64,000 bases of DNA from Caulobacterales bacterium (GTDB lineage: Bacteria > Pseudomonadota > Alphaproteobacteria > Caulobacterales > Caulobacteraceae), in the NCBI GenBank assembly GCA_017302105.1, contig JAFLCS010000007.1, positions 1-64,000 of the forward strand, read 5' to 3'. Within the stretch, counting starts at the first letter, position 1. Every line of letters starts with the position of its first letter. The notes beneath the pieces were generated by a model. That model was not told where the DNA came from. It did not search any database and saw only the letters and a list, made by a program, of their open reading frames with translations. Shown here one piece after another: positions 36,245 through 47,146 of the stretch. The position numbers and the translations under genes are program-made.

Positions 36245-36309
36245 CTGCCTGGTCCTTTCGGTCTCTAGCGCCCGCCACAACGGCGGACTCGGCGTTTGGA
36301 AAATGCGAA

Positions 36310-36380
36310 GGGCCGCTCATAAGCGGCCCGGCGCGCTGTCGCAAGAAGCGAAACGCCCTCCCCCGGTTCGGGAGAGGGCG
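36310..36380 (-). terminator. Two stem-loops between rpmD and rplO
   Basis: The first on the minus strand (36354-36380) is an 11-bp stem with one mismatch just after the rpmD stop, followed by TTTCGCTTCTT. The second (36310-36329) is a perfect 8-bp stem, GGGCCGCT / AGCGGCCC with loop CATA. Both look like weak terminators or processing sites inside the spc operon. Confidence 0.5.
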
Positions 36381-36386
36381 AAAGGC

Positions 36387-36581
36387 CTACTTTTCGACGA
36401 TCTCGGTCAGGTGGGCGACCTTGGCGATCATGCCGCGCACGGAGGGCGTATCCTCCAGCGTGGATTCGCGGCCCATCCGGTTCAGGCCCAGGCCCACCAG
36501 CGTAGCGCGCTGATCCGGCTTACGGCGGATCGGGCTGCCCGTCTGACGAACCGTGACGGTCTTGGCGTCTTTCTTGGCCAT
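36387..36581 (-). CDS. rpmD: Ribosomal protein L30
   Basis: 64-residue large-subunit protein: [29 protein letters not shown] followed by the conserved [20 protein letters not shown]. Two bases separate it from the rpsE stop, so it is coupled to it. Confidence 0.96.
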   Translation of the reverse strand: MAKKDAKTVTVRQTGSPIRRKPDQRATLVGLGLNRMGRESTLEDTPSVRGMIAKVAHLTEIVEK

Positions 36582-36583
36582 AA

Positions 36584-37183
36584 TCAGGACTCCGCGGTTT
36601 CGGGCGCGGCTTCAGGAGCCGAGGCACCGTCGTCACGACGGCCCATGATGTCGGCGACCTTCTTGCCACGCTTGTTAGCGACCTGGCGCGGCGACGACTG
36701 GGCCTTCAGGGCCTCAAAGGTGGCGCGCACCATGTTGTAGGGGTTCGAAGAGCCCTTGGACTTGCCGACGACGTCCTGGACACCGAGCGTTTCCAGAACC
36801 GCGCGCATCGGACCACCGGCGATGACGCCCGTGCCCGGAGGGGCCGAACGGATCATGATCTTGCCGGCGCCCCAACGGCCTTCACCGTCGTGGTGCAGCG
36901 TGCGCGATTCGCGCAGGGGCACGCGGATCATCGACTTCTTGGCTTCTTCCGTCGCCTTGCGGATGGCTTCCGGCACTTCACGGGCCTTGCCGTGACCGAA
37001 GCCGACGCGGCCCTTCTGGTCGCCCACCACCATCAGGGCGGCGAACGAGAAGCGGCGACCACCCTTCACAGTGGCGGCGACGCGGTTGATGTGGACCAGC
37101 TTCTCGACGATATCGCTTTCCGGGCCTTCGGCTTCCGGGGCGCGACGGTCGCGGCGATCACCACGTTGGGGTTCACGAGCCAT
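36584..37183 (-). CDS. rpsE: Ribosomal protein S5
   Basis: 30S protein important for decoding fidelity. [52 protein letters not shown] is diagnostic, and [43 protein letters not shown] closes the fold. 199 residues with an acidic C-terminal tail ([16 protein letters not shown]) and a basic N-terminal extension. Confidence 0.98.
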   Translation of the reverse strand: MAREPQRGDRRDRRAPEAEGPESDIVEKLVHINRVAATVKGGRRFSFAALMVVGDQKGRVGFGHGKAREVPEAIRKATEEAKKSMIRVPLRESRTLHHDGEGRWGAGKIMIRSAPPGTGVIAGGPMRAVLETLGVQDVVGKSKGSSNPYNMVRATFEALKAQSSPRQVANKRGKKVADIMGRRDDGASAPEAAPETAES

Positions 37184-37192
37184 GATCGATCC

Positions 37193-37555
37193 TTAGAACT
37201 TGAGGCCGGCTTCGCGCGCGGCTTCGGCCAGGGCCTTGACCCGACCGTGATAGATGTAGCCGCCGCGGTCGAACACGACTTCGGTGACGCCCGCTTTCTG
37301 GGCACGTTCGGCGATCAGCTTGCCGATCCGGGCCGCCGCATCGACGTCCGCACCTTTTTGCTTCTTGCCCTTTTCGCCTTCCAGCGAAGAGGCCGACGCC
37401 AGGGTCTTGCCCTCGATGTCGTCGATGATCTGGGCCGAGATGTTCTTGTCCGAGCGATACACCGACAGACGCGGACGACCGTTCGCCAGAGACTTCAGGC
37501 GGCGGCGGTTGCGCTCGGCGCGGCGCTTGGCGATTTGAAGAGGAGAGAGAGCCAT
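37193..37555 (-). CDS. rplR: Ribosomal protein L18
   Basis: 5S rRNA-binding protein of 120 residues. [31 protein letters not shown] and the C-terminal [28 protein letters not shown] are standard. Three bases follow the rplF stop. Confidence 0.97.
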   Translation of the reverse strand: MALSPLQIAKRRAERNRRRLKSLANGRPRLSVYRSDKNISAQIIDDIEGKTLASASSLEGEKGKKQKGADVDAAARIGKLIAERAQKAGVTEVVFDRGGYIYHGRVKALAEAAREAGLKF

Positions 37556-37558
37556 GGC

Positions 37559-38092
37559 CTACTTCTTCTTGCCTTCCTTGCGACGCACGGTCTCGCCGGC
37601 GTAGCGGATGCCCTTGCCCTTGTAGGGCTCCGGCGGACGGAACTTGCGGATCTTGGCGGCGACTTCGCCGACGACCTGCTTGTCGATGCCCGAGATCTTG
37701 ATCTCGGTCTGCTTGGGGACAGCGAAGCTGACACCGGCGGGCGGGTCGACGTCGACGTCGTGCGAAAGACCCAGCTGCAACGACAGGGCGTTGCCCTTCA
37801 TCGCGGCGCGGTAACCAACCCCGACCAGCTCGAGCGTGCGCTCGAAGCCTTCGGAAACGCCGGTGACCATGTTGCCGACCAACGAGCGCGACAGACCCCA
37901 CATCGAGCGGGCACGCGGGGTGTCCTCACGCGGGGCCAGGATCAGCTCGCCGTTTTCCAGCTTCATCTCGATCTCAGGGGCGACCGACCAGGTCAGCTCG
38001 CCCTTGGGACCCTTCACCTTGACGGTCTGGCCGTCGAGGGTGACCGTGGTGCCGTTCGGCACGACGATCGGCTGTTTTCCGATACGGGACAT
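37559..38092 (-). CDS. rplF: Ribosomal protein L6
   Basis: Two-domain 23S-binding protein at the base of the stalk. Begins [33 protein letters not shown] at ATG 38092; an in-frame start 12 codons upstream lies inside rpsH. The C-terminus has [29 protein letters not shown]. 177 residues, normal. Confidence 0.98.
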   Translation of the reverse strand: MSRIGKQPIVVPNGTTVTLDGQTVKVKGPKGELTWSVAPEIEMKLENGELILAPREDTPRARSMWGLSRSLVGNMVTGVSEGFERTLELVGVGYRAAMKGNALSLQLGLSHDVDVDPPAGVSFAVPKQTEIKISGIDKQVVGEVAAKIRKFRPPEPYKGKGIRYAGETVRRKEGKKK

Positions 38093-38093
38093 C

Positions 38094-38492
38094 TTAGTAG
38101 ACCTTGCAGAGCACTTCGCCGCCGACATTGGCTTCGCGGGCGGCGGCGTCGGACATCACGCCCTTGGACGTCGACAGGATCGAGATGCCCAGGCCGTTCT
38201 TGATCGGCTTGAGATCCGAAATCGACGAATAGACGCGGCGGCCCGGCTTGGAGACGCGGCTGATCTCGGCGATGACGGGCTGGCCGTCGAAGTACTTCAG
38301 TTCAATCTCGAACTGCGGGAACTCGCCGGGGTTTTCCACGATCTTGTAGCCGCGGATGTAGCCTTCGTCGGCCAGCACATCCAGGACGCGCTGACGCAGT
38401 TTGGACGCCGGGGTGAGCACCGAAGAGCGCTTGCGGGTCGCAGCGTTCTTGATGCGGGCGATCATGTCGCTGAGGGGATCGTTGATCATCAT
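38094..38492 (-). CDS. rpsH: Ribosomal protein S8
   Basis: 16S central-domain binder and, in E. coli, translational repressor of the spc operon. [29 protein letters not shown] and the C-terminal [31 protein letters not shown] are conserved. 132 residues. Adjacent ATGs leave the start ambiguous by one codon. One base separates it from rplF. Confidence 0.98.
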   Translation of the reverse strand: MMINDPLSDMIARIKNAATRKRSSVLTPASKLRQRVLDVLADEGYIRGYKIVENPGEFPQFEIELKYFDGQPVIAEISRVSKPGRRVYSSISDLKPIKNGLGISILSTSKGVMSDAAAREANVGGEVLCKVY

Positions 38493-38506
38493 GTGCGGAT
38501 CTCCTC

Positions 38507-38812
38507 TTACCAGCTCGACTTGGTCATGCCGGGGATCTGTCCCAGCGAGGCCAGTTCGCGCAGCGCCACGCGGCTCATGTGAAGCTTGCGATAATAGGCG
38601 CGCGGGCGGCCGGTGACTTCACAGCGGTTGCGAATGCGCGTCGCCGAGCCATTGCGCGGCAGGGCGGCGAGCTTCAGACGCGCTTCGAAGCGTTCTTCCA
38701 GCGGACGCGATTCATCGTTGGCGATGGCCTTGAGCGCGGCGCGCTTGTCGGCTTGCTTGGCGACGAGGGCCTTGACGGCTTCGTTACGGTTGATGGCGGA
38801 CTTCTTAGCCAT
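38507..38812 (-). CDS. rpsN: Ribosomal protein S14
   Basis: 30S head protein of 101 residues, the long form without zinc-binding CXXC pairs. The C-terminus [50 protein letters not shown] is diagnostic. Lies between rplE and rpsH as expected. Confidence 0.98.
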   Translation of the reverse strand: MAKKSAINRNEAVKALVAKQADKRAALKAIANDESRPLEERFEARLKLAALPRNGSATRIRNRCEVTGRPRAYYRKLHMSRVALRELASLGQIPGMTKSSW

Positions 38813-38832
38813 GGATCTCTTCCCTTCCCGCC

Positions 38833-39390
38833 CTAGTTATTGAACGGGAACTTGAACTCGGCGAGGAGAGCCTTGGCTTCCTCGTCGGTCTTGGCCGTGG
38901 TGCAGACGATGATGTCCATGCCCCACATCTGATCGATCTGGTCGTAGTTGATCTCGGGGAACACGATGTGCTCCTTCAGGCCCATGGCGTAGTTGCCACG
39001 GCCGTCGAAGGACGTGCCCTTCAGGCCCCGGAAGTCCTTCACGCGCGGCAGGGCGATCGTGATCAGACGGTCCAGGAACTCATACATACGGTCCTGACGA
39101 AGGGTGACCTTGGCACCGATGACCATGCCTTCGCGCAGCTTGAAGCCGGCGATGGAGTTACGGGCCTTGGTGGCCACCGGCTTCTGGCCGGCGATGGCTT
39201 CCAGGTCCTTCATGGCGGCGGCAGCCTTCTTGGAGTCCGCCACGGCTTCACCGATACCCATGTTCAGGACAATCTTATCCAGCTTGGGGATCTGCATCTC
39301 GTTGGAATAGCCGAACTTCTCGGTCATCGCCTTGCGGATGCGGGCCTGATAGTCGCCCTTCAGGCGCGGGGTGTATTGAGCGTCAGCCAT
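38833..39390 (-). CDS. rplE: Ribosomal protein L5
   Basis: 5S rRNA-binding protein contacting P-site tRNA. ATG 39390 gives [50 protein letters not shown]; the open frame further upstream lies inside rpl[29 protein letters not shown] and [24 protein letters not shown] are intact. 185 residues. Overlaps the rplX stop by eight bases. Confidence 0.98.
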   Translation of the reverse strand: MADAQYTPRLKGDYQARIRKAMTEKFGYSNEMQIPKLDKIVLNMGIGEAVADSKKAAAAMKDLEAIAGQKPVATKARNSIAGFKLREGMVIGAKVTLRQDRMYEFLDRLITIALPRVKDFRGLKGTSFDGRGNYAMGLKEHIVFPEINYDQIDQMWGMDIIVCTTAKTDEEAKALLAEFKFPFNN

Positions 39391-39697
39391 TGATGGCGTC
39401 CCCCGTGGTCTTGGCGAAGCGGACCTTCTTGTCACCGTCCATACGGAAGCCGACGCGGGTCGGCTTGCCCTTGGCGTCGACGAGCGCGACGTTCGACAGG
39501 TGGATCGAGGCTTCCTTGTTGACGATGCCGCCCTGCGGATTACCCGCCGACGGACGCGTGTGGCGCTGGACGACCTGGATGCCCTGGACAACCACGCGGT
39601 TGTCCGCCGGGATCACGCGCAGCACCTTGCCGGTGCGGCCCTTGTCCTTGCCCGTAAGGACGACGACGTCGTCCCCCTTCTTGATCTTGGCGGCCAT
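39383..39697 (-). CDS. rplX: Ribosomal protein L24
   Basis: Early-assembly protein with a KOW motif. [49 protein letters not shown] begins at ATG 39697, which shares one base with the rplN stop (TAATG). 104 residues. Confidence 0.98.
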   Translation of the reverse strand: MAAKIKKGDDVVVLTGKDKGRTGKVLRVIPADNRVVVQGIQVVQRHTRPSAGNPQGGIVNKEASIHLSNVALVDAKGKPTRVGFRMDGDKKVRFAKTTGDAING

Positions 39698-40065
39698 TAC
39701 AGGACCTCCGGAGCGAGCGAGATGATCTTCATGTGGTTCTTGGCGCGAAGCTCGCGCGGAACCGGGCCGAAGATCCGGGTTCCCACCGGCTCGTTCTGCT
39801 TGTTGACGATGACGGCGGCCGATGTGTCGAAACGGATGACCGAACCGTCCTTGCGCTGGATGTCCTTGGCGGTGCGAACGACGACGGCGCGCAGCACGTC
39901 CCCCTTCTTCACGCGACCGCGCGGGATGGCTTCCTTGACAGACACGACGATCGTGTCGCCCACCGAGGCGTAGCGGCGCTTGGAGCCGCCGAGCACCTTG
40001 ATGCACATGACCCGGCGCGCGCCCGAATTGTCGGCAACGTCCAGGTTAGTTTGCATCTGGATCAT
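39697..40065 (-). CDS. rplN: Ribosomal protein L14
   Basis: Subunit-interface protein of 122 residues, starting [48 protein letters not shown]. The C-terminus [23 protein letters not shown] is complete. First gene of the spc set here, 24 bases behind rpsQ. Confidence 0.98.
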   Translation of the reverse strand: MIQMQTNLDVADNSGARRVMCIKVLGGSKRRYASVGDTIVVSVKEAIPRGRVKKGDVLRAVVVRTAKDIQRKDGSVIRFDTSAAVIVNKQNEPVGTRIFGPVPRELRAKNHMKIISLAPEVL

Positions 40066-40089
40066 GGGATCAGACCTTCTCTAACTCGT

Positions 40090-40341
40090 TCAGGCCGAGG
40101 CCTTGGCGTCGTCGCCGGAATAGACTTCCCAGCGCTTCAGCTTCGACTTCGGGGCGCACTCACGGATGCGAGCCACATCGCCGACCTTCAGCGAATTGGC
40201 CTCATCGTGGGCGTGGTACTTCTTCGACTGACGGACAGTCTTCTTGAAGAGCGGGTGCAGCAGGGTGCGCTCGACCTTGACGACGACAGTCTTGTCGCCC
40301 TTGTCGGAAACGACCACGCCTTCCAGAATTCTCTTGGGCAT
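40090..40341 (-). CDS. rpsQ: Ribosomal protein S17
   Basis: Primary 16S-binding protein: [47 protein letters not shown] followed by [21 protein letters not shown]. 83 residues with a short C-terminal extension. Confidence 0.97.
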   Translation of the reverse strand: MPKRILEGVVVSDKGDKTVVVKVERTLLHPLFKKTVRQSKKYHAHDEANSLKVGDVARIRECAPKSKLKRWEVYSGDDAKASA

Positions 40342-40350
40342 CGGTTTTCC

Positions 40351-40545
40351 TTAGGCCTGGCGCTGCTGGCGTTGCAGCGTCTTGATGCGGGCAATGGTCT
40401 TCTTGACCTCACCCACGCGATGGGTCTTCTCCATCTGGCCAGTGGCGGCCTGGAAACGGAGATTGAACTGTTCCTTCTTCAGCGACAGGAGTTCTTCCTG
40501 GAGCTGATCGGCGGTCTTGCCGCGAAGATCGGTGATCTTGGTCAT
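40351..40545 (-). CDS. rpmC: Ribosomal protein L29
   Basis: Small helical protein at the tunnel exit. [52 protein letters not shown] is the complete family fold. 64 residues; 14 bases downstream of rplP. Confidence 0.97.
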   Translation of the reverse strand: MTKITDLRGKTADQLQEELLSLKKEQFNLRFQAATGQMEKTHRVGEVKKTIARIKTLQRQQRQA

Positions 40546-40559
40546 GGTCCGATCCTTTC

Positions 40560-40991
40560 CTAGTGCTCGACCGCGACGCCGGCGTCGAGGCGGGTGACGA
40601 CCTTGGTACGAACCGGCAGCTTCGCCGCGCCCAGGCGCAGGGCCTCACGCGCGACGTCATCCGGCACGCCGTCGATCTCGAACATGATGCGGCCCGGAGC
40701 CACGCGGGCGGCCCAGAAATCGACAGCACCCTTGCCCTTACCCATGCGGACTTCGGCCGGCTTGCCGGAAACCGGCACGTCCGGGAAGATGCGGATCCAG
40801 ACCCGGCCCTGACGCTTCATCTGGCGAGTGATCGCGCGGCGGGCCGCTTCGATCTGGCGCGCCGTGATGCGCTCGGGTTCCATCGACTTCAGCCCGTAGG
40901 AGCCGAAGTTCAGCGAGAAACCGCCCTTGGCCGAACCGTGGATACGGCCCTTGAATGCCTTGCGGTACTTGGTTTTCTTGGGTGACAGCAT
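40560..40991 (-). CDS. rplP: Ribosomal protein L16
   Basis: Organises the A-site side of the peptidyl-transferase region. [62 protein letters not shown] and [27 protein letters not shown] are all present. 143 residues. Three bases separate it from rpsC. Confidence 0.98.
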   Translation of the reverse strand: MLSPKKTKYRKAFKGRIHGSAKGGFSLNFGSYGLKSMEPERITARQIEAARRAITRQMKRQGRVWIRIFPDVPVSGKPAEVRMGKGKGAVDFWAARVAPGRIMFEIDGVPDDVAREALRLGAAKLPVRTKVVTRLDAGVAVEH

Positions 40992-40994
40992 GAC

Positions 40995-41750
40995 CTAGTT
41001 CTCACGTCCCCGGTCGCGGCGCGGACCACGATCCCCACGGGGACCGCCGCGTTCACGGCCTTCATTCGACGACGGACCCGACGCTTCCTGGGCCCAACGC
41101 TTGTCCTGGGCCATCGGGTCGTGCTCGAGCACTTCACCTTTGAACACCCAGACCTTCACGCCGATGATGCCGTAGGTCGTCTTGGCTTCGGTGAAGCCGT
41201 AATCGATGTCCGCGCGCAGGGTGTGCAGCGGCACGCGGCCTTCGCGGTACCACTCCATACGGGCGATTTCCGCACCGCCGAGACGGCCCGACACGTTGAT
41301 CCGGACGCCCTTGGCACCCAGACGCATGGCCGACTGCATCGCGCGCTTCATGGCGCGACGGAAGGCGATCCGGCGTTCGAGCTGCTGAGCGATGTTTTCA
41401 GCGATCAGCTGGGCATCGGTTTCCGGCTTGCGGACCTCGACGAGGTTCAGGAAGACCTCGCCTTCAGTCATGCCCGAAATCTCCTTGCGGAGCTTCTCGA
41501 TGTCAGCGCCCTTCTTGCCGATCACGACGCCCGGACGGGCGGCGTAGATGGTGATGCGGCACTTCTTGTGCGGGCGCTCGATGATGATGCGCGACACGCC
41601 GGCACCCGAGAGACGCTCCTTGAGCCACTCGCGCAGCTTCAGATCCTGGTGAAGCAGACGGGCGTAGTCATGCCCACCGGCAAACCAGCGGCTGTCCCAG
41701 GTACGGTTGACGCCGAGCCGCAGCCCGACCGGATTGACTTTCTGACCCAT
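40995..41750 (-). CDS. rpsC: Ribosomal protein S3
   Basis: KH-domain protein at the mRNA entry channel. [43 protein letters not shown] is diagnostic, and the KH loop [16 protein letters not shown] is intact. The 251-residue product ends in a disordered Arg/Gly-rich extension ([21 protein letters not shown]). Its ATG shares a base with the rplV stop. Confidence 0.98.
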   Translation of the reverse strand: MGQKVNPVGLRLGVNRTWDSRWFAGGHDYARLLHQDLKLREWLKERLSGAGVSRIIIERPHKKCRITIYAARPGVVIGKKGADIEKLRKEISGMTEGEVFLNLVEVRKPETDAQLIAENIAQQLERRIAFRRAMKRAMQSAMRLGAKGVRINVSGRLGGAEIARMEWYREGRVPLHTLRADIDYGFTEAKTTYGIIGVKVWVFKGEVLEHDPMAQDKRWAQEASGPSSNEGRERGGPRGDRGPRRDRGREN

Positions 41751-42130
41751 CAGGCGGCCTCACCCAGCTCGCGCACAACGATGGTAATCTCGCTGAACGG
41801 CTTTTCGATGCGCGAAGCCCGGCCACGTGCGCGGGCCGTGAAACGCTTCATCACCAGATTCTTGCCCACAAAGGCCTCGGCCACGACCAGGGAGTCGATG
41901 TCGAGGTTGTGGTTGTTCTCGGCGTTCGAAACGGCCGAATACAGCGCCTTGCGCACATCCTTGGCGATGCGCTTGCGGCTGAATTCCAGCTCGTTGAGCG
42001 CCTTCTGCACCGGCAGGCCGCGGATCGACTGGGCGACCAGGTTCAGCTTCTGAGGGCTGATGCGAACGTTGACGACCTTGGCGCGGGCCTCGGTCGCACC
42101 GACGCGACGGGAGTTCTTGGACTGGGCCAT
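41750..42130 (-). CDS. rplV: Ribosomal protein L22
   Basis: Lines the exit tunnel with L4 and is a macrolide-resistance locus. [55 protein letters not shown] and the loop [26 protein letters not shown] are present. 126 residues. Confidence 0.98.
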   Translation of the reverse strand: MAQSKNSRRVGATEARAKVVNVRISPQKLNLVAQSIRGLPVQKALNELEFSRKRIAKDVRKALYSAVSNAENNHNLDIDSLVVAEAFVGKNLVMKRFTARARGRASRIEKPFSEITIVVRELGEAA

Positions 42131-42133
42131 CGG

Positions 42134-42412
42134 TTACTTCCTCTTGGCCTTCTTGTCCGCCGCGTGGCCCGGGAAGTTCCGGGTCGGGGCGAACTCGCCG
42201 AACTTCATGCCGACCATGTCCTCGGACACCAGCACGGGAATGTGCTTCTGGCCGTTGTGGACACCAAAGGTCAGGCCGACGAACTGCGGCAGGATGGTGG
42301 AGCGACGCGACCAGGTCTTGATCACGTCCTTGCGGCCCGACGTGGACGCGGCGTCTGCCTTCTTGAGCAGATAGCCGTCGACGAAGGGACCTTTCCAGGC
42401 GGAACGGGTCAT
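42134..42412 (-). CDS. rpsS: Ribosomal protein S19
   Basis: 30S head protein of 92 residues: [70 protein letters not shown]. Three bases follow the rplB stop. Confidence 0.98.
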   Translation of the reverse strand: MTRSAWKGPFVDGYLLKKADAASTSGRKDVIKTWSRRSTILPQFVGLTFGVHNGQKHIPVLVSEDMVGMKFGEFAPTRNFPGHAADKKAKRK

Positions 42413-42415
42413 CGC

Positions 42416-43255
42416 TTACCGAGCCTTCTTCGCTTTGTGGCGCGAACGAATGATGTACTTGTCCGTCGCCTTGTTCTTGCGGGTCTTGCGGCCCTTGGTC
42501 GGCTGGCCCGTCGGGCTCACCGGGTGGCGGCCACCCGAGGTGCGGCCTTCGCCGCCGCCGTGCGGGTGATCGATCGGGTTCATGGCCACGCCGCGAACGT
42601 GCGGGCGGAAGCCCATGTGACGCTTGCGACCGGCCTTGCCCAGGTTCTGGTTCATGTGGTCCGAGTTGGACACGGCACCAACGGTGGCCATGCAGCTGTC
42701 CAGAACCATGCGAAGCTCGCCCGAGCCCAAACGGATCTGGGCGTAGCCGGCATCGCGGCCGACCAGCTGGGCGTAGGAGCCGGCCGAGCGGGCCATCTGG
42801 CCACCCTTGGCAGGCTTCATCTCGATGTTGTGGATGATCGTACCGATCGGCATCGAGCGCAGCGGCATGGCGTTGCCCGGCTTCACGTCGGCCTTCTCGG
42901 CCGCGATCACCTGGTCGCCGGCCTTGAGGCGCTGCGGAGCCAGAATGTAAGCCTTGTCGCCATCCTCATACGAGATCAGGGCGATGAAGGCGGTCCGGTT
43001 CGGATCGTACTCCAGGCGCTCGACCGTGCCGACGGCGTCGAACTTGCGACGCTTGAAGTCGATCTTGCGGTACAGGCGCTTGGCCCCGCCGCCACGGAAA
43101 CGAACGGCGATACGACCGCCGGCCCCACGTCCGCCCGACTTGGTCAGGCCTTCGACAAGGCTCTTTTCCGGACGCCCCTTGTGGAGTTCCGAGCGGTCGA
43201 TCAACACCAGGGCGCGACGGCCCGGCGAAGTCGGATTGAAGGTCTTCAGAGCCAT
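42416..43255 (-). CDS. rplB: Ribosomal protein L2
   Basis: Essential for subunit joining and peptidyl transfer. [33 protein letters not shown] opens the protein; the C-terminal loop [35 protein letters not shown] carries the conserved His-rich motif. 279 residues. Confidence 0.98.
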   Translation of the reverse strand: MALKTFNPTSPGRRALVLIDRSELHKGRPEKSLVEGLTKSGGRGAGGRIAVRFRGGGAKRLYRKIDFKRRKFDAVGTVERLEYDPNRTAFIALISYEDGDKAYILAPQRLKAGDQVIAAEKADVKPGNAMPLRSMPIGTIIHNIEMKPAKGGQMARSAGSYAQLVGRDAGYAQIRLGSGELRMVLDSCMATVGAVSNSDHMNQNLGKAGRKRHMGFRPHVRGVAMNPIDHPHGGGEGRTSGGRHPVSPTGQPTKGRKTRKNKATDKYIIRSRHKAKKAR

Positions 43256-43259
43256 TGTC

Positions 43260-43577
43260 CTAGAGCCCCGTGGTCACGTCGATGGACTGGCCTTCGGCCA
43301 GGGTGACGATCGCCTTCTTGACGTCCTTGCGGCGTCCCATAATGCCACGGAAGCGCTTGGTCTTGCCCTTCTGCACCAGGGTGTTGACCTTGGTGACCTG
43401 GACCTTGAACAGCGCCTCGACGGCAGCGGCGATCTCGTCCTTGGAGGCATCGTCGGCCACCTTGAAGACGACCTTGTTGTGCTCGGAAAGCACAGTCGAC
43501 TTTTCGGTGATCACCGGTGCCAGGACGGTGTCGTAGTGGCGGGCGGTCGCCGCCGATTTGGTCTGCTTGGCGGCCAT
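43260..43577 (-). CDS. rplW: Ribosomal protein L23
   Basis: Docking site for trigger factor and SRP at the tunnel exit. [52 protein letters not shown] is standard. 105 residues. Its ATG shares a base with the rplD stop. Confidence 0.97.
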   Translation of the reverse strand: MAAKQTKSAATARHYDTVLAPVITEKSTVLSEHNKVVFKVADDASKDEIAAAVEALFKVQVTKVNTLVQKGKTKRFRGIMGRRKDVKKAIVTLAEGQSIDVTTGL

Positions 43578-44230
43578 TACGCGGCTTCCTTCTCAGACTT
43601 GGCCTCGCCCGAGAACCGCGCGTGGACGGCGTCCACGGCGTCCTTGGTGAGGACCAGCTTCTCGGCCCGCAGGATGTCATAGACGTTCAGGCCGGCGTTC
43701 GGCAGCACGTCGATGTGCGGGATGTTGCGAGCCGCCAGGCCGAAGTTCTTGTCGACTTCGGCACCGGCGATGATCAGCGCCTTGGACCAGCCCAGCTTGC
43801 CGAGCGAGGCGCGCAGGGCGGCCGTCTTGGGATCCTTCAGGGTGGCGGCGTCCAGGATGATGAGATCACCCGACTGCGCCTTGGCGCTGAGCGCGTGCTT
43901 CAGGGCCAGGGCCCGGACCTTCTTGGGCAGGTCGATCGCGTGCGAGCGAACCACCGGACCGAAGGCGCGCGAACCGCCGACGAACTGCGGCGCACGGCGC
44001 GAACCGTGACGAGCACCGCCGGTGCCCTTCTGACGGTACATCTTCTTGCCGGTACGGCTGTTCTCGTTGCGGGTCTGCACCTTGTGGGTCCCGGCGCGGC
44101 GCTTGGCCAGCTGGTAAACCACACAACGCTGCAGCAGGTCCGCGCGGATCTCCTTGATCCCGAAGACGTCGTCGCTCAGCTCGATGTCGCCGGCGGCCTT
44201 GCCGTCCAGCTTGGTGACGGAGAGTTTCAT
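43577..44230 (-). CDS. rplD: Ribosomal protein L4
   Basis: Tunnel protein and, in E. coli, autogenous repressor of the S10 operon. The extended loop [43 protein letters not shown] is complete, followed by [19 protein letters not shown]. 217 residues with a short acidic C-terminus. Confidence 0.98.
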   Translation of the reverse strand: MKLSVTKLDGKAAGDIELSDDVFGIKEIRADLLQRCVVYQLAKRRAGTHKVQTRNENSRTGKKMYRQKGTGGARHGSRRAPQFVGGSRAFGPVVRSHAIDLPKKVRALALKHALSAKAQSGDLIILDAATLKDPKTAALRASLGKLGWSKALIIAGAEVDKNFGLAARNIPHIDVLPNAGLNVYDILRAEKLVLTKDAVDAVHARFSGEAKSEKEAA

Positions 44231-44982
44231 CAGGCTTCGTCCCCGTTGGTTTCAGCGGCCGGAGCTTCTTCGGCCGGCGTTTCCGCCGCAGCCTTGGGAG
44301 CCTGGCCGGCCGTCTTGAACGCACCCGGAACCGGGGCACCTTCCGGCAGCTTGCTCTTCACCGCGTCGCGCACGTTGACGTAGGTGCCGTCGTGGCCCGG
44401 GACAGCGCCCTTGACCAGGATCAGGCCCCGCTCGACGTCGACGCGAACGATGGTCAGGTTTTGGGTGGTGACGGTTTCGGTCCCGTAGTGACCGGCCATC
44501 TTCTTGCCCGGGAAGGTCCGGCCCGGATCCTGACGGTTACCGGTCGAACCGTGCGAGCGGTGCGACACCGACACACCGTGCGTCGCGCGCAGGCCGCCGA
44601 AGTTCCAGCGCTTCATAGCACCGGCGAAACCCTTACCGATGGTCTCACCCTGGATGTCGACCAGCTGGCCTTCCACAAAGTGGTCGGCGGTCAGCTCGGC
44701 ACCGACGTCGATCAGGTTGTCGTCCGAGACGCGGAACTCGCGAACCACACGCTTGGGCTCGACCTCGGCCTTGGCGAAGTTGGCGCGCTCAGCCTTGGTG
44801 GTGTTCTTGGCCTTCTTGACGCCGGCACCCAGTTGCAGCGCGACGTAGCCATCACGCTCGGAGGTGCGCTGGCCGACGACCTGGCAGCCGTCGAGCGAAA
44901 GCACAGTGACGCCGACCTGCTGGCCGTCGTCGGCGAAGATGCGGGTCATGCCGACCTTCTTGGCGATCAAACCGGTGCGCAT
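44230..44982 (-). CDS. rplC: Ribosomal protein L3
   Basis: Early-assembly protein reaching the peptidyl-transferase centre. [40 protein letters not shown] and the loop [40 protein letters not shown] are diagnostic. 250 residues, longer than E. coli (209) because of an Ala/Glu-rich tail ([23 protein letters not shown]). Confidence 0.98.
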   Translation of the reverse strand: MRTGLIAKKVGMTRIFADDGQQVGVTVLSLDGCQVVGQRTSERDGYVALQLGAGVKKAKNTTKAERANFAKAEVEPKRVVREFRVSDDNLIDVGAELTADHFVEGQLVDIQGETIGKGFAGAMKRWNFGGLRATHGVSVSHRSHGSTGNRQDPGRTFPGKKMAGHYGTETVTTQNLTIVRVDVERGLILVKGAVPGHDGTYVNVRDAVKSKLPEGAPVPGAFKTAGQAPKAAAETPAEEAPAAETNGDEA

Positions 44983-44985
44983 GAC

Positions 44986-45297
<312 letters not shown>

Positions 45298-45522
45298 ATC
45301 GGTTGTGTTCCCAGATGCGGCGGACCGCGTCCTCTAGACTTTTCAAAGACCGGAGCCCTCAGGCCGAAGCCCTCAGACACGCTTTCCGCAAAAACGATCG
45401 GCCCACGCGGAAGCCGCGAAGGCCGTTGAAATCCCAAGAAGCTGCAAAGAACAGTGACTTAGGTCGTTCTTGCGGACCGCGTCTGCCCCCGAAGGGACAC
45501 AGCCGATCCAACAAGAGGCGCG
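45298..45522 (-). other. Long untranslated leader of the S10 operon
   Basis: About 220 bases between the predicted promoter and rpsJ contain no supportable gene. The E. coli S10 leader of similar length mediates L4 autoregulation; whether this leader does so cannot be read directly. Confidence 0.45.
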
Positions 45523-45551
45523 CTTATGCCGTCCGATTCCGAATCCGTCAA
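45523..45551 (-). promoter_or_regulatory. Sigma70-type promoter for the S10 ribosomal operon
   Basis: On the minus strand TTGACG (45551-45546) is followed by a 17-base spacer and CATAAG (45528-45523). It lies just downstream of the neighbouring lipoprotein stop and about 220 bases before rpsJ, and is the only strong pair I see in the gap. Confidence 0.6.
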
Positions 45552-45570
45552 GCGCGCGCCGGGCGAATTC

Positions 45571-46194
45571 TCACTCAGATTGGGCAAAGCCCATCGGATT
45601 GAAATCGTCCGGACCAGAGACGATCACCAACCGCCGCGAAGAGGCGTCGTAGGCCAGGGTAACGACGCAGCCCCCTTCGTTCGGCTCCGCGTCACAATAG
45701 ATGTGATGGACACGAGCGCGGATCTGGCCGTTGCCGGCGGCCTCGACTGTGTCGGCGTTGGCGTCGAAGACCTGGACCAGTCCATCCGGTGTTGAAACGA
45801 ACAGACGCTGGCGACAGCCGCCCGTCCCACACCACTGGGTCGACCCCGCCTCGGTATAGTCCATCCGCCAGTCCGTCTGGCTGTCGGGGCTAACATCGAC
45901 AGGCGTAATCATGCCTTCGGGCGGCTCTGTCACGAGCGGCGGGCGGTCGGTCGGACTGTTGTCGTCGTCATAGACCCGATTGATGTCGCGGACCGCGATC
46001 CAGGTCAGGCCCTCGGGCGGCGTCTGTTCAGACGTGGCCGCCGCCCCGGCCATTTGCATGGCGTCGCCGGCCGCGCGGGCCGCGCCACCCCCCTCCTCTG
46101 CGGAGTCGGACGAGGAGCCCCCGCACGCCGCCAACAGAACAAGGGCCGCCGTCATCGGGACGGCGCGCAACAACATCGCTTCGATTCCAGTCAT
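45571..46194 (-). CDS. Lipoprotein of unknown function
   Basis: Starting at ATG 46194 the sequence MTGIEAMLLRAVPMTAALVLLAAC is a lipoprotein signal with lipobox LAAC; Met at 46176 is an alternative. The mature protein has an Ala/Gly-rich linker, then a beta-rich domain with a C-X4-C pair (QWCGTGGCRQRLFVSTPDG) and a second Cys pair (HIYCDAEPNEGGCVVTL). No family recognised. A longer frame to 46401 is antisense overlap with the next gene. Confidence 0.7.
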   Translation of the reverse strand: MTGIEAMLLRAVPMTAALVLLAACGGSSSDSAEEGGGAARAAGDAMQMAGAAATSEQTPPEGLTWIAVRDINRVYDDDNSPTDRPPLVTEPPEGMITPVDVSPDSQTDWRMDYTEAGSTQWCGTGGCRQRLFVSTPDGLVQVFDANADTVEAAGNGQIRARVHHIYCDAEPNEGGCVVTLAYDASSRRLVIVSGPDDFNPMGFAQSE

Positions 46195-46267
46195 GGAGGC
46201 GATTGAACCCTGCCGCGCCATTGCGACGCAAGCCCCTGAAACCTGACCTCTGGCGGGGCGTGATGAT

Positions 46268-47146
46268 TCAGTTGCCGATTCTGAGCTGTCCCGAGCCCAG
46301 AATCGTACGCTCAACCGCTCCGGTGACGCGGGCCACCGATATGTCACCCGACCCGACGATAGACGCGCTGACCGTATCGGCCGTCGCCCCCACGACGACA
46401 CCGCCGCTGCCGGCGACGGCTACATTGAGCGATGACACCCGCCCCCCGTCGATGCGAACGGAGCCGGAGCCGCCGATGGCAATGTCAGCCGCCCCGTTGA
46501 TGGACGCCACGGTGACGCTACCTGACCCCCCGATGGCGATATCGGCGGGGCCATCAATGGCCGCGGTCGAAATGCTCCCTGATGCGCCAAGCGCGAATTC
46601 TCCGGACCCAGCCGATCCAGCCCGGACGTTGCCTGAACCGCCGAGCGCGATCGAAAGTGATCCATCGGTATTGGCCACAGACCAGTCGCCACAGCCCCCT
46701 GCTCCCAGTTGCGTGCTGCGCGAGCGCCCGATCGCCCCCCAGACGGCCCCCGATGCATCAATCTGCACATCGCGGGGCGTGCGGATGACAACGAGCGGGG
46801 CCTGGGACAGCTCGACCGTGCCATGACCACGCACCGTCACGCCAATGCCGTCCGGCATTTCGGTGGGATTGGCGACGAAGCCCTCGGATTGACAGTCCTG
46901 AATCCGCCGGCGCAGGCCCCCATCGAGGCGAACGTCATCGCCGCGGCGGCTGACCTCGATCGCCGGCAGGCCCGACGTGCCGGGGTCGACCGTGACCTGA
47001 ATGTCCGTGCGGTCTTCCGGGATAACCACGACACGGGCCACGGCATTTCTGATTTCGACCTCTTGCGCATGGGCGGTTGAGCCCAGCGCGGCGGAGGCAG
47101 CAAAGGCCGCCAGCGCGGTGGCCAGGGAAGCCTTGGGAACAAGCAT
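46268..47146 (-). CDS. GIN-domain (DUF2807-like) secreted beta-repeat protein
   Basis: ATG 47146 gives a Sec signal (MLVPKASLATALAAFAASAALGSTAHA) cleaved before Gln28. After an N-terminal part with one Cys, the C-terminal 150 residues are short beta-helix-like repeats such as DIAIGGSGSVTVASINGAADIAIGGSGSVRIDGG, typical of the putative autotransporter adhesin head GIN domain. Probably a cell-surface or periplasmic beta-solenoid; no anchor is visible. Confidence 0.8.
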   Translation of the reverse strand: MLVPKASLATALAAFAASAALGSTAHAQEVEIRNAVARVVVIPEDRTDIQVTVDPGTSGLPAIEVSRRGDDVRLDGGLRRRIQDCQSEGFVANPTEMPDGIGVTVRGHGTVELSQAPLVVIRTPRDVQIDASGAVWGAIGRSRSTQLGAGGCGDWSVANTDGSLSIALGGSGNVRAGSAGSGEFALGASGSISTAAIDGPADIAIGGSGSVTVASINGAADIAIGGSGSVRIDGGRVSSLNVAVAGSGGVVVGATADTVSASIVGSGDISVARVTGAVERTILGSGQLRIGN

